Notes: generated by a model from the letters alone, not told the origin. Positions 46,280-55,954 are shown, counted from the stretch's first letter. The stretch is 64,000 nucleotides of DNA from Geobacillus thermoleovorans (GCF_001610955.1 NZ_CP014335.1:1986001-2050000), one strand, 5' to 3'. A program made the numbers and translations.

Positions 46280-46380
46280 CTCGATTCCTCCTTCGTCTCT
46301 AGCATGCCCTGAATGACAAGAGGTTACTATCGCGAAGGAGCAAAAGAGCACTGCCCGATCGGACGGCTTATGAAACGATC

Positions 46381-46746
46381 TTATCCTTTTTCTAACAACT
46401 CGATCCGATTGTGAAACGGATCGCGAAAGGAAAACCGCTTCACCCCTGGAATCGGTTTTTCGTCTTGCGTCACGACGCCTTGTGATTCCAAATAGCGGCG
46501 CGCGGCTTCGACATCTTCCACTTCAAACGCCGGGTGGCTTTTGCTGTTATAGCCGTCGCGGTTTTCTGCTCCGATATGGAGCTCGATATCGCCGACTTTG
46601 TACCAAAGTCCACCGTTTCCTTTCAGCGATTCCGGCTTTTCGATTTCTTGAAAACCAAGCACACCGGTGTAAAAGGCGCGCGCTTCGTCTTCGGCGCCAA
46701 ACGGAATGCAAATTTGCACATGGTCAAGCCGTTTTACACGAATCAT
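46381..46746 (-). CDS. VOC (glyoxalase/bleomycin-resistance-like) protein
   Basis: 121 residues with the two beta-alpha-beta-beta-beta repeats of the vicinal-oxygen-chelate fold. Starts LDHVQICIPFG, then ARAFYTGVLGF and IELHIGA; ends FRDPFHNRIELLE. His and Glu metal ligands are in place. Overlaps the upstream YhfC-type gene by 4 bp (ATGA). Substrate unknown. Confidence 0.85.
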   Translation of the reverse strand: MIRVKRLDHVQICIPFGAEDEARAFYTGVLGFQEIEKPESLKGNGGLWYKVGDIELHIGAENRDGYNSKSHPAFEVEDVEAARRYLESQGVVTQDEKPIPGVKRFSFRDPFHNRIELLEKG

Positions 46747-47525
46747 CGTTCCTCTCCTCCCTGTTCGAATGCCGGTTTGATCCGGCGGATGAACGAAACC
46801 GCAGCAACCGCCCAAATGAGCAGCACTCCCTCGACCACCCAAATGTTTTTGACCACTTTCGCTTGATAAAGCGCGGGCAAGACGTCCATCGCCGTGTGAA
46901 GCAAAATCGCGTACAGGACATAACGGAACTGCCGCTGGCGCACGCCGAGCAAAACGAGGAGCGACAGCGCCACGTGCACCGCCAAAGCAAACAGCCGTTC
47001 CAAGCCGCCTAACACGTACATCGCAAACGGCGTGTGCAACACTTGCTCCTTGATCAGCTCCGCCTGTCCTGCCGGAAGCGATGGGGCGATCGTTTTGTCG
47101 AATGATCCGGATTGAATCAGGCTCGCAAGCAAGATGACGTTGACCGCGCCAACCACCCCGAGCAATACCGCTTCCGTCCCGCCGTGCCCAAGCCCGAATG
47201 ATAAACCATCGCCATATCCGCGATGTTGCTTTAGCAGCCAACGGAACCCGACATAGCGGCCAAGTTCTTCAAACACGCCAGCGGCAAGCGCCGCGTACAG
47301 GACAAAGAGCCAAACGCTGCCTGTTCCTTTTAACGCCGGCCGGCCCGGTTCGAGCACAGCGATGTGCAGCGCTTTTTCCAATACTTGTGAGAAAACGAGA
47401 AACACAACTGCCCCGACGCCGAGCGCTTTCCATGAAAGCCATCCTTTTTTTCTTCCGTACCATGCGAGACCAACTGGAACAAACAATGAAATGGCGAGCT
47501 GCACCGCCGCACCGATCACTCCCAC
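46743..47525 (-). CDS. YhfC-family membrane protein (putative intramembrane protease)
   Basis: 260 residues, about eight transmembrane segments. The conserved AGVFEELGRYVGFRW with two Glu, GLGHGGTEAVLL with a His, and a later HTAMDVLPALY His-x3-Asp fit the YhfC branch of CPBP-like intramembrane proteases. The catalytic role is inferred from the family. Gene pair with the VOC protein. Confidence 0.78.
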   Translation of the reverse strand: MGVIGAAVQLAISLFVPVGLAWYGRKKGWLSWKALGVGAVVFLVFSQVLEKALHIAVLEPGRPALKGTGSVWLFVLYAALAAGVFEELGRYVGFRWLLKQHRGYGDGLSFGLGHGGTEAVLLGVVGAVNVILLASLIQSGSFDKTIAPSLPAGQAELIKEQVLHTPFAMYVLGGLERLFALAVHVALSLLVLLGVRQRQFRYVLYAILLHTAMDVLPALYQAKVVKNIWVVEGVLLIWAVAAVSFIRRIKPAFEQGGEER

Positions 47526-47547
47526 GTCCTCTCCCCCTCCCGCTTAT

Positions 47548-47778
47548 TTAGGAACGGTTGCGCTGTTCTTGCTGCTCATAAAGAAACGATCGAACGATGA
47601 GATACAAATTGCCGACAACGATGATGACGACAAACAAAACAGCCCTCATCTCTCCGCGCCAAAACGCGGTGAGCATCGACAAAATCCCCATCGCGGTAAA
47701 TACTTTGCCGCCAAGACGGTGCGTTTTATGCCAAACCGTCTCACTCGCTAATGTCCACGGTGTGCGAATGCCAGTCAA
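47548..47778 (-). pseudogene. SdpI-family protein, 5' end lost
   Basis: 76 residues. The conserved SdpI C-terminal block NRWIGIRTPWTL is seen only from GIRTPWTLASETVWHKTHRL onward. The N-terminal membrane part should lie upstream, where the TnpB element begins at once. The truncation therefore coincides with that insertion. SdpI confers immunity to the SdpC toxin in Bacillus. Confidence 0.7.
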
Positions 47779-47950
47779 CTACCCCCACTTCGCTAACGCT
47801 TGAAGTGGGGGCTTGCAACTCCCCAGAAGTGCGAGCGGACTTCGTCCTCCTTCCTTGACTTGGGGTTGCATTAGGGGCCGGTTGACAACTACCCAACGAC
47901 GCAGGTCATGCCTGTGTCGTTCCTTCAACGATGTACTCTATTCCTTTTCG
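47776..47950 (-). ncRNA. Predicted omega-RNA (guide RNA) region of TnpB
   Basis: In this family the guide RNA comes from the tnpB 3' end and right end. This stretch holds a GC-rich structured tail and the terminal hairpin (CCCCCACTTCAAGCG arm). The guide would be read from the first bases beyond the right end, here starting TGGCATTCGCACACC inside the sdpI remnant. Extent is predicted by analogy only. Confidence 0.5.
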
Positions 47951-49024
47951 TTGAAGGTTCATAGCACCAATGCGGTCATCGTTTGAGGTGTATCCGCATG
48001 TTCGGCAACAAAAGGTGTGTGTACGCTTGTTTCGATTGGCTTTTTCCGTATGACCACACTTTGGACATGTCAAAGAGGTGTAATGCGGAGCAACCACCAT
48101 CACTTTTGACCCATGCAAACGTGCCTTATACTCTAACATTTGACGGAACTGATAGAACGCCCACGATACGGTTTCATATCGGTCATGGATACGTACACGT
48201 TCTGTTTTTTCACGAATGCCTGTTAAATCTTCTAATACAAAAAGGGTACGTTCTCCATATTGACGAACGAGTGCCTTCGTGACAGCATGGTTCACATCCG
48301 TCATCCAACGGTTTTCTCGTTGTCCGATTGTTTTCAACTTCCGACGCGCAGAAGCCGTCCCTTTTTGCTGGAGGGTTTTTCGCATTCGTTTGTACTTGGC
48401 ACGCATATGCTTGATTTTTCGTCCGTTAAAAAAGATCGTTTTCCCTTGCGAATCATAAGCTGTTGCAAGAAAGTTAACACCCACATCGACACCGACCACC
48501 TGGCGGATGTTGTGTTCATCCACGGTTGGAATTGTTTTGGTCATGGGGATGTGCAAAAAGAATTTGTTATGCTTGTAGACGAGTTTGGCTGTGCCAAACG
48601 TCCATGAGCCATCAAAATATTGTTCCATGCCTTTTGGTTCGAATGGCACTTTGATTCGTCCTTCTAGTGTATTGACAGAAAATAACCCTTGAACAATGGA
48701 GTAATCTCGATTCCAAACGAGGTCATATTCAGGCTTTTTAAAGCGAACCAATGTCCATTCATGACCATTGCTTTTTAGGGAACGGTATCTAGCGATCACC
48801 GTTTTAATCACAGATTGCGCCATTTGCGAACGCAAAGCGTAGTTTGATCGAAGTAGACGATAGGTCATGTCGTGTAACTTGGCTTGTGCAAGCACTTTTG
48901 TGTCAAAAATCACAACAGACACAGCGTTGCACGCTTGTCGATAAGCGGAAAGGGTGGCTTTCAATACTTCTGCTTGTTCCGCTGTTGGGTAAATTTTGAT
49001 TTTGGCTGTTAACGTCATGTCCAT
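47906..49024 (-). CDS. tnpB: RNA-guided nuclease TnpB
   Basis: 372 residues from ATG 49024, with GAGAGGTGAG upstream. All RuvC acidic residues are present: Asp in VGVDVGVNFLA, Glu in VLEDLTG, Asp in SNDDRIGAMNL. A zinc ribbon lies between (CPKCGH...CCRTCG). Intact, so it may be an active guide-RNA nuclease that protects its own insertion site. Confidence 0.9.
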   Translation of the reverse strand: MDMTLTAKIKIYPTAEQAEVLKATLSAYRQACNAVSVVIFDTKVLAQAKLHDMTYRLLRSNYALRSQMAQSVIKTVIARYRSLKSNGHEWTLVRFKKPEYDLVWNRDYSIVQGLFSVNTLEGRIKVPFEPKGMEQYFDGSWTFGTAKLVYKHNKFFLHIPMTKTIPTVDEHNIRQVVGVDVGVNFLATAYDSQGKTIFFNGRKIKHMRAKYKRMRKTLQQKGTASARRKLKTIGQRENRWMTDVNHAVTKALVRQYGERTLFVLEDLTGIREKTERVRIHDRYETVSWAFYQFRQMLEYKARLHGSKVMVVAPHYTSLTCPKCGHTEKANRNKRTHTFCCRTCGYTSNDDRIGAMNLQRKGIEYIVEGTTQA

Positions 49025-49130
49025 TTGTCTCACCTCTCTTTCACTAAATATATTTTTTAGTGATACAAAAACACAAAAAAGCGATTCCTCCCCCACTTAC
49101 TCCCTTTGGTCGTTGAAGTGGGGGTCTCCT

Positions 49131-49871
49131 CGCCAAAGACGATGAAAAAAACCTTTTTAGTTGCTCGATGCATTCTGCCTCTGTCTCGCCATCGGCGTCA
49201 ATTTGCCCTGTATACTGGTAATGAATGTCTACGCCCCCAAGCTCTTCTGGAGAAACGCGCTGCCCGTTGGCCAATTCAAGCATGCGCGGCCCAGCGATCG
49301 CCATGCATGTCCCCTTCAGCTGCGTGACAAAGTCGCAGCTGACCGCCGTCCATGTCGGCCCACCGTAGCTGTCCCCCAAAATCGCCGCCATCGTCGGCAC
49401 TTTCCGGTGGTGGGTGAGCAGCTCGCGTGGAAACAATTTGTCGCTGATCCCGTCCGACCCCATCCCGTCCGGCATGCGCAACCCGCCGCCTTCATGGAGG
49501 AAAAACATCGGCAAGCCATTGCGCACAGCCAACGCATGCATTTGCCGCGACTTGCGCAAATGAACGCTCCCCTCCGTTCCAGCAAGCACCGTTTTATCCC
49601 CGGCGATGATGACCGCCGGGCGGCCATTCACTTTACCGATGCCGGCGACGAGCCCGTCTCCATACGTCGTTTCTTCCAAACCGGGTTGGTCGGACGCGTT
49701 CAGCTGTCCGAACTCGACAAAAGTTTTGGCATCCACAAGCAGGTCGATCCGCTCTCTGGCCGTCAGGAGCCCTTTCGCGTGCTGCTTGGCGATTTTCTCT
49801 TCTCCGCCGCCTAGCGCGGCGCGCGCTTTTTTCGCCATCAGTTCGTCTGTTAATTGCCGCAAATGTTTCAT
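49131..49871 (-). pseudogene. Carboxyl transferase (acyl-CoA carboxylase beta-type), 3' end lost
   Basis: About 245 residues of a family that usually reaches about 510. AAAGGGGG precedes ATG 49871. Family marks: ARERIDLLVD, GDKTVLAGTEGS, GLPMFFLHEGGGLRM and GPRMLELANG. The frame runs into the TnpB element after CIEQLKRFF, so the C-terminal half is missing. It follows an acyl-CoA ligase by 58 bp, suggesting a former acyl-CoA degradation operon. Confidence 0.85.
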
Positions 49872-49929
49872 CGCGATCCCCCTTTGGCAGAAAAAGGCGG
49901 GGCGGCCCGCATCAAACCCCGCCGCTATG

Positions 49930-51597
49930 TTATTCTCTTGGCAGCAGCTTTCGCAATACTTTGCCTGACGGCGTCGCCGGCAATTCATCAATGAACTCGA
50001 TATAACGCGGATACTTGAACGCCGCCATATGCGTTTTCGCCCATTCGATCAAGTCAGACGGCGCCACCCTTCCTTTGTACGAATCATGGAGAACGACAAA
50101 CGCTTTCGGCACTTCCCCTTTCATCGGGTCAGGCACGCCGATGACCGCACATTGCTTGACGGCCGGATGTTCGTTCAACAGTGCCTCGACGTCTTCCGGA
50201 AAGACGCTGTAGCCGGACACTTTAATCATTTCTTTCAACCGCCCTTGGAAATACAAATAGCCGTCTTCATCGACATACCCGATATCGCCAGTGTACACCC
50301 ACCCATCTTTCAGCGTCTCGCTCGTCGCGTCATCGCGGCGGAAGTAGCCTTGAAAAACCCCCGGATTTTTGACGACAATTTCCCCCGACTGTCCGGGCCC
50401 AAGCTCCCGTTTCGTTTCCGGATCGATGATGCGAATGTCCGTCTCATACGTCGGGATGCCGCACGAGCCAAATTTCACACGGTCATCCGGCATAAACGTG
50501 TCACACGTATGCGTCTCGCTCAGCCCGTAGGCGGCTTCGTACAACAGGCAGCCGCCGGTCGCTTCCGCCCACCGCTCGGCAAGGTCTTTCGTCACCGGCA
50601 GACCGAAGCTCGTCGCCAAGTTGCGTTTTAAACTTGACAAGTCGGCAGAGGTGGTTGACAGCACTTGCAAAATGGCCGCATTCATCGGCGCGATGCTGTA
50701 CCATGCCGTGACTTTGTACGTTTCGATGGCTTTGATCGTCGCCATCGGATCAAAGCGGGTAAACAGCACGCATGGATGTCCCGTGTACACCGGCGTATTC
50801 AGTCCCATCACCATGCCGGCAATATGGCAAAGCGGGGAATGGGCCATAAGCTGTTCGCGTTTTTCCGTCAGCCGGTTCGCCTGGGCGGATGCGGCCGTCT
50901 TAAATAGCGCATTGCCATAGGTGAGCATCGCTCCTTTCGGCCGACCGGTCGTACCCGATGTAAAAATGATCAACCCGACATCGTTCCATAAGTCAATAGA
51001 AGCGGTCTCATCAAGCGGCGGATAGGCGGCGATGATGGCCGCAAAATCGTCCGCGGCGCTCATCGCCTCTTTCGGTTGCACAAGCTCGGCGCAAAGCGGG
51101 ATGCCCCCTGCCGGATCGGCGTAATCGCCGTAGTGGCACGTTACGATAAACGACAGAGGCGCCGTTTGTTGTTCAGCTTGTTGAATGCGGGATAATCCTT
51201 CTTCCCCAGCGATGATGCCGACAAGCGGCACTTCAGCGAAAAAATAGGCGAGCTCCGATTCCCGGTACATCGGGTTGAGCGGGACGACGACGCCGCCTAA
51301 CTGCTGGATGGCGAAGTGGGCGATGATGTATTGCGGACAGTTTTGCATGTACAAGGCGACATAGCTCCCTTTCCTCACCCCTTTTTCCTGCAAATAGCGG
51401 GCAAACCGGCGGACGTGATCCAGCAATGTTCCCCAAGTGACCACCTTGTTGTAGAAGATGTACGCCGGCTCGTTTTCCTCGCGTTCGCCGCGATGGCGCA
51501 AATAATGATAGAGCGGCTGTTCGCCGAGCACATAGTGGAGCTTCTTCGGCAATCTGCTCGGCCAATACGGGGGCGTTTGGTTCACCTGTTTCACCAT
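49930..51597 (-). CDS. Acyl-CoA ligase (AMP-forming), fatty-acid or short-acid type
   Basis: 555 residues of the ANL superfamily. ATP loop FTSGTTGRPKGAML, then YGLSETHT, YTGDIGYVDEDGYLYFQGR and the catalytic lysine near the end (TPSGKVLRKLLPRE). Forms acyl-CoA from acid, ATP and CoA. First gene of an operon whose second gene, a carboxyl transferase, is truncated. A palindrome upstream (51609) may bind a TetR-type regulator. Acid specificity is not evident. Confidence 0.88.
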   Translation of the reverse strand: MVKQVNQTPPYWPSRLPKKLHYVLGEQPLYHYLRHRGEREENEPAYIFYNKVVTWGTLLDHVRRFARYLQEKGVRKGSYVALYMQNCPQYIIAHFAIQQLGGVVVPLNPMYRESELAYFFAEVPLVGIIAGEEGLSRIQQAEQQTAPLSFIVTCHYGDYADPAGGIPLCAELVQPKEAMSAADDFAAIIAAYPPLDETASIDLWNDVGLIIFTSGTTGRPKGAMLTYGNALFKTAASAQANRLTEKREQLMAHSPLCHIAGMVMGLNTPVYTGHPCVLFTRFDPMATIKAIETYKVTAWYSIAPMNAAILQVLSTTSADLSSLKRNLATSFGLPVTKDLAERWAEATGGCLLYEAAYGLSETHTCDTFMPDDRVKFGSCGIPTYETDIRIIDPETKRELGPGQSGEIVVKNPGVFQGYFRRDDATSETLKDGWVYTGDIGYVDEDGYLYFQGRLKEMIKVSGYSVFPEDVEALLNEHPAVKQCAVIGVPDPMKGEVPKAFVVLHDSYKGRVAPSDLIEWAKTHMAAFKYPRYIEFIDELPATPSGKVLRKLLPRE

Positions 51598-51608
51598 CCT
51601 TCGACAGA

Positions 51609-51626
51609 ATACTGAATGGTCAGTAT
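51609..51626. promoter_or_regulatory. 18-bp palindrome before the acyl-CoA ligase
   Basis: ATACTGAATGGTCAGTAT, an inverted repeat with arms ATACTGA and TCAGTAT. Just 12 bp before the ligase start; resembles operators of TetR-type fatty-acid regulators. Confidence 0.5.
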
Positions 51627-51834
51627 TTTTCGCTTAGAAAACGCTTTCTCCCAATTGTTCATGTCCTCTGCTTCATCCATATGAAATAATTTCGCCGTCA
51701 TTCGCCGATTTCCTTTTTTGAACGACCCATCATTTTCGCCGCCCTGACAAACGGCCGCCCCCTTCCACGTTGGAGAAGGAGCAGCCGTTAGGAAAAGGAG
51801 GAAAGCCGGAGCAGCTTACGCGGCTTGACGGCGG

Positions 51835-52350
51835 TCATTTATGCGCTGCGGCCGGGCGATGTGGACGATGCGTTTTATCCGTCCACCAATGGCGGAGATA
51901 TGGCAGCACCCAATGATCGAAACCGTAGCGTCCGGCATTGGCTCCGGCGACGAGGATGAAGACGGTGAGCAGCACCATTTGCGGGTTCGTGCTCGTCGTG
52001 CCCGAGAACATGAAGGCGAAGTTCATGACAGCTCCCATGAGTGCGGCAAAAGTCGTAAACAATCCGAGAATGAGCGCGATCCCGACGAGAAATTCACCCC
52101 ATGGCACGAGGAAGTTGAACAATCCGACATTCGGCAGTGCTACGTTTTCGATAAAGCCCGCCCACCAGCTTTGCACAGCCGGGTGTTCGCCCGTGGCATT
52201 CGCCAGCGCCCCTTTTAAAAATCCTGAGGCATCAAAACCGTTCGTCAGTTTTTCCCACCCCGCCGTCATCCATTCATACCCTAAATACAACCTTAACACC
52301 ACCATCAACGCCGACGCCGTGATGTGTTCGCGCAACCATTTGACAACCAT
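51835..52350 (-). CDS. DoxX-family membrane protein
   Basis: 171 residues with four transmembrane segments. RLYLGYEWMTAGWEKL near the start and PWGEFLVGIALILGLFT in the middle are DoxX marks. Family members are often linked to thiosulfate or quinone redox or to oxidative stress. GGGAGG precedes the start. Confidence 0.8.
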   Translation of the reverse strand: MVVKWLREHITASALMVVLRLYLGYEWMTAGWEKLTNGFDASGFLKGALANATGEHPAVQSWWAGFIENVALPNVGLFNFLVPWGEFLVGIALILGLFTTFAALMGAVMNFAFMFSGTTSTNPQMVLLTVFILVAGANAGRYGFDHWVLPYLRHWWTDKTHRPHRPAAAHK

Positions 52351-52656
52351 TTTGTTCCTCCCCTTTCATTTTGGAAGATCTTCCTTACACTTTTATCGTA
52401 CTCCTTTTTCCGCTAAATGAAATGGATTTGTTCACTATTTCACAATATGTTCGAAAAGTTGTGGCGAAATGGCGAATTGCTGCTGCTCGCAAAATATAAA
52501 CGACCCCCGCGTTTCATGAGGGGGCAACAGCGGCCGTCGAAGCAGTACGGGTGGACGTTGAACGGCTGGCCATTCCGTACCGTTCATTGCCCGCTGCCAG
52601 TTACGTCACCGTCAGTGTTAGAGCCGCCATAACCATCCCGTAGCCGGATGAACACG

Positions 52657-52746
52657 CTAAGACGCTTTTTTTCCCTTGCCAATCAGGCGCTTTACCGAGC
52701 TAAACAAAACGGGCGCAACCGAGTAGAAGTGGCCTGCTTTGTTCAT
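52657..52746 (-). CDS. Possible 29-residue small protein
   Basis: MNKAGHFYSVAPVLFSSVKR and a basic GKGKKAS tail. GGGGAGGAG stands about 8 bases before the ATG, which argues for translation. No relative is known to me. The longer frame around it has no such site. Otherwise 52351-52821 holds a CCCCC/GGGGG hairpin near 52504 and nothing I can name. Confidence 0.4.
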   Translation of the reverse strand: MNKAGHFYSVAPVLFSSVKRLIGKGKKAS

Positions 52747-52824
52747 GAGTGAATCTCCTCCCCTTTTTCTTAGGTGTGCATACAATGGCCATAAACGGTT
52801 TGGCGGAAAAAGGGGATGATAATG

Positions 52825-54270
52825 ATGGCCATTATTCGCGGAGACCAATATATCGAGCGAATCGACAACCTTCAATCCAATATATGGATTAACGGCCAAC
52901 AGGTGAGAGGAAAGTTGTCGGAACACCCGGCCTTCGCCGGCGTAATCCGAAGCCAAGCCCGCTTATATGACGCCCAGCACAATCCAAACAAACAGCCGGT
53001 GCTGACGTTCCGCACATCGACGGGGGAACTGGCCGGCGCGGCGTTTTTGCGGCCGACGACAAAAGACGATCTCGAACACCGGCGCCTGGCGTTCCAAGAA
53101 TGGGCGCGCTTGACAGCGGGGATGATGGGTCGATCTCCCGACTACATGAACACCGCCGTGATGGCGCTCGCTTCCGCGGCCGACTTTTTCGGACAGCAGC
53201 ACCCGTCCTACGCCGAACATATCGAACGCCTCTATGAGCGGGCGATCAACAACGACTTGTCGTTTACCCATACGTTTGTCAATCCGCAAGTGAACCGTTC
53301 CCTCGGCTATATGGAAGAAGACGGCGAGCCGATCGCCGCCAAAGTGATCCGCGAAACGACAGACGGACTCGTCATCAAAGGCGCGCGCCTGCTCGCCACC
53401 CAAGGCGGCATGACTGACGAACTTCTCGTTTTGCCAGCCGGCGGGACGCTTCTTGGCGATGAATACATGTACGCGTTTTCGATTCCGAGCAACACGCCGG
53501 GGTTGAAGTTCATCTGCCGCCCTTCTTTTGCTGCTGGCGCCTCTTCGTTTGACGCCCCGCTCAGCGCGCACTTTGATGAAATCGACGCCATTGTTGTATT
53601 TGACGATGTGCTCGTTCCATGGGATCGGGTATTTTTCTACAAAGACGCATGGGTGGCCAAAGAACTAGATGAAGAAACCCATTTGGCGATCATGCTGCTG
53701 CACCAAGTGCTGGCGCGGCGCATCGTGAAAACCGAGTTTTTCCTTGGAACGGTGGAGCTGCTCAGCGAGGCCATCCAAATTGGCGGATACCAGCATGTGC
53801 AAGAAAAAATCGGGGAAATCGCCGCCGCCCTTGAAGCGCTTCGGGCGATGCTTCTCGCTGCCGAGCTCCAAGCGAAACCGGACCGGCGCGGCACCATGGT
53901 GCCCGATCCTGCCCCGCTTTACGCCGCTGCCTTTTTATACCCGCGCTTGTACCCGCGTTTTGTCGACATCGTTCAGCTGCTTGGCGCCAGCGGGCTTGTT
54001 TGTCTGCCAACGGAAGCGGATTTCTCCTCTCCGCTCCGCCCGGATTTGGAGCGGTATTTGCAGGCAGCGACGCTTCCGGCCGAACAGCGGGTGCAGCTAT
54101 TCCGCTTCGCCTGGGATTTGGCGATGAGCGCCTTCGGGACGCGGCAGACGCTGTACGAACGGTTTTTCTTCGGCGATCCGGCCCGGTTTGCGACAACCTT
54201 TTACCATCGTTACGACCGGGAGGCATGCGCCCAAATGGTGCGACGGTTTTTGGACAGCGAACAACGTTGA
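52825..54270 (+). CDS. hpaB: 4-hydroxyphenylacetate 3-monooxygenase-type flavoprotein, large component
   Basis: 481 residues, the usual length of HpaB, which hydroxylates 4-hydroxyphenylacetate using FADH2 from a reductase partner (HpaC). IIRGDQYIERI start, HTFVNPQVNRS, DEYMYAFSIPS and VPWDRVFFY are family motifs. ATG 52825 or 52822 is better placed than 52816, which touches the AAAAGGGG site. No hpaC is adjacent. 4-hydroxybutyryl-CoA dehydratase-like members cannot be fully excluded. Confidence 0.83.
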   Translation: MAIIRGDQYIERIDNLQSNIWINGQQVRGKLSEHPAFAGVIRSQARLYDAQHNPNKQPVLTFRTSTGELAGAAFLRPTTKDDLEHRRLAFQEWARLTAGMMGRSPDYMNTAVMALASAADFFGQQHPSYAEHIERLYERAINNDLSFTHTFVNPQVNRSLGYMEEDGEPIAAKVIRETTDGLVIKGARLLATQGGMTDELLVLPAGGTLLGDEYMYAFSIPSNTPGLKFICRPSFAAGASSFDAPLSAHFDEIDAIVVFDDVLVPWDRVFFYKDAWVAKELDEETHLAIMLLHQVLARRIVKTEFFLGTVELLSEAIQIGGYQHVQEKIGEIAAALEALRAMLLAAELQAKPDRRGTMVPDPAPLYAAAFLYPRLYPRFVDIVQLLGASGLVCLPTEADFSSPLRPDLERYLQAATLPAEQRVQLFRFAWDLAMSAFGTRQTLYERFFFGDPARFATTFYHRYDREACAQMVRRFLDSEQR

Positions 54271-54359
54271 CAAAACGGCAACCAACACAGCACCAGGCCG
54301 GCATAAACGCCCGCCTTTTCTTCAAAGAGGCTGGATATCATCAAGCGTTCCGTCTAGAA

Positions 54360-54391
54360 AAAAGGTGTCCCGCCTCTTTCGGGACACCCTC
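54360..54391 (-). terminator. Terminator of the symporter
   Basis: GGTGTCCCG and CGGGACACC pair across CCTCTTT; on the minus strand TTTTTT follows. 25 bp after the symporter stop. Confidence 0.8.
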
Positions 54392-54415
54392 ATGCTAACG
54401 CATTGACGTGATCGA

Positions 54416-55852
54416 TCACATCGTCCGCTGACGATCAGGAAACAACAAGCTGAACAGCACCCCGGCCGCCAGCGCAATGGCAAACGTCGTAAACCGTGAA
54501 CTGATGATAGCCTCAAGCGGCGAGGAAATCCAGATGACCGTGCTGACAAAACCGGCAAGGATCGTGGCGATGGCGCCGATTCCGGAATATCTTTTCCAGA
54601 AGAAAGAAAGCAAAATCGCCGGCGACAGCGTGCAGCCGATTCCAGCCCACGCCCAGCTGACAATGAAATACACAAGCGATTCGGATGTCATCGCCAGCAC
54701 CAAGCCAAGCAACCCGGCGATGACCACCACCGCGCGGGAAAGGGCGACAAGCTGCCTTTCCGACAGGCGGAGGCGCAGCGAGCGGCGGACAATATCTTCG
54801 CTGATGGAGCTCGTGATCACCAGCAGCTGCGAATCGGCCGTTGTCACGATGGCGGCCAAAATGCCGGATAACAGCAGCCCGGCCAACCATGGCGGCAACA
54901 AGTCCAACACCATTTTCGGCAGCACGGTCTCGATATCGGTGAATGATTGTCCTTGGTAAAGGGCAATCGCCGCAAGGCCGATCAAAAACGCTCCGCCATA
55001 CGCCAATAATGTCCAAACGATCGCCACTGTTTTGGCCGTTTTCGCCTCGCGGGCGTCTTTCAACGCCATGAAGCGGACGCTCAGTTGCGGCTGTCCGCCA
55101 AGATAGCCGAAAAACCAGGCAAAATTGTTAAACAGCAATAGCCCGAGCGCAAATCCAGTGACTCCCCCCGTCCATGAATCGAGGCCCGGTTTTGCGTGAT
55201 GGAGCGCTTCACTGATCGACAAGCCACCACTGTAAATTTCCACCACTGCCACGATAGGCAAAATCACGAGCGTCGCCAGCATGAGCACACTTTGAATCAT
55301 ATCCGTCCAGACGACGCTGACAAATCCGCCGGTGTATGACAAGATAATGACAATCGCCACGCTGATGACCATGCCAAGCGCTGGGTCGATATGGAAAACG
55401 GTAAACAATGTCTTGCCCGCTCCGGCAATTTGTGCGCTGAAATAAAACATCATAAAGCTAAAAATAAGGACGGTCGCAAGCCATAAAATCGTTTGCCCAT
55501 GCGCGCCGAACCGTTTCGCTAAATAGCCGGGCAAGGTCAGCGCACCGTACCGCTCCGCCTCTTGGCGAAACCGGTCAGCCAAAAAAAGCCAGGCGCCGAT
55601 AATGCCGATCACAATGCCCACCGCCACCCAAATCGCGGAAAGACCGCTCGCAAACACAAACCCCGTGTAGCCAAGCAACAGCCACGCCGATTCCCCCGTC
55701 GCCCGTTCGGAAAACGCGAGCGCCCAACCGGGAAGTTTTTTTCCGCCAAGCAAAAAGTCGGAATGGCTCATCTCCTTTTTCCCATACCAATAGCCAAGCG
55801 CTGCCATCACAAGACAATACAGCACGAGTTCCGCCAAGATGATGCCATTCAT
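54416..55852 (-). CDS. Sodium:solute symporter (PutP-like)
   Basis: 478 residues, about 13 transmembrane segments. Family marks: SERATGESAWLLLGYTGF, YFSAQIAGAGKTLF, and TTADSQLLVITSSISEDI, the last close to the sodium-binding Ser motif of PutP. It is preceded by an unusual leader hairpin (55920). Substrate could be proline or another amino or organic acid. Confidence 0.86.
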   Translation of the reverse strand: MNGIILAELVLYCLVMAALGYWYGKKEMSHSDFLLGGKKLPGWALAFSERATGESAWLLLGYTGFVFASGLSAIWVAVGIVIGIIGAWLFLADRFRQEAERYGALTLPGYLAKRFGAHGQTILWLATVLIFSFMMFYFSAQIAGAGKTLFTVFHIDPALGMVISVAIVIILSYTGGFVSVVWTDMIQSVLMLATLVILPIVAVVEIYSGGLSISEALHHAKPGLDSWTGGVTGFALGLLLFNNFAWFFGYLGGQPQLSVRFMALKDAREAKTAKTVAIVWTLLAYGGAFLIGLAAIALYQGQSFTDIETVLPKMVLDLLPPWLAGLLLSGILAAIVTTADSQLLVITSSISEDIVRRSLRLRLSERQLVALSRAVVVIAGLLGLVLAMTSESLVYFIVSWAWAGIGCTLSPAILLSFFWKRYSGIGAIATILAGFVSTVIWISSPLEAIISSRFTTFAIALAAGVLFSLLFPDRQRTM

Positions 55853-55912
55853 TGTTTCTCCCCCTCGCTATATTGTTCGCCTCACGACACCACCGCCCAC
55901 CGTTTCCCCCGT

Positions 55913-55954
55913 AAAAAAACCGACATTGCCATCGAACGAAGACGACAATGCCGG
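55913..55954 (-). promoter_or_regulatory. Leader hairpin with T run before the symporter (possible attenuator)
   Basis: CCGGCATTG...CAATGTCGG pairs, then a run of seven T on the minus strand, ending about 60 bp before the symporter start. There is no minus-strand gene directly upstream for it to terminate. Confidence 0.5.

Larger units (their letters stand above)
47776..49132 (-). mobile_element. TnpB-only IS200/IS605-type element
   Basis: A TnpB gene is bounded by hairpin ends: CCCCCACTTCAAGCG with its complement at the 3' (right) side near 47785-47810, and CCCCCACTTC-AAGTGGGGG at the left near 49090-49125. There is no TnpA (Y1 transposase) gene, so it must move in trans, if at all. The genes on both sides are truncated at its borders. 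Confidence 0.75.

Noticed and set aside
46747..47241. N-terminal extension of the VOC gene
   Set aside because: It runs through the YhfC-type gene in another frame; the ATG at 46746 with the overlapping ATGA is the natural start.
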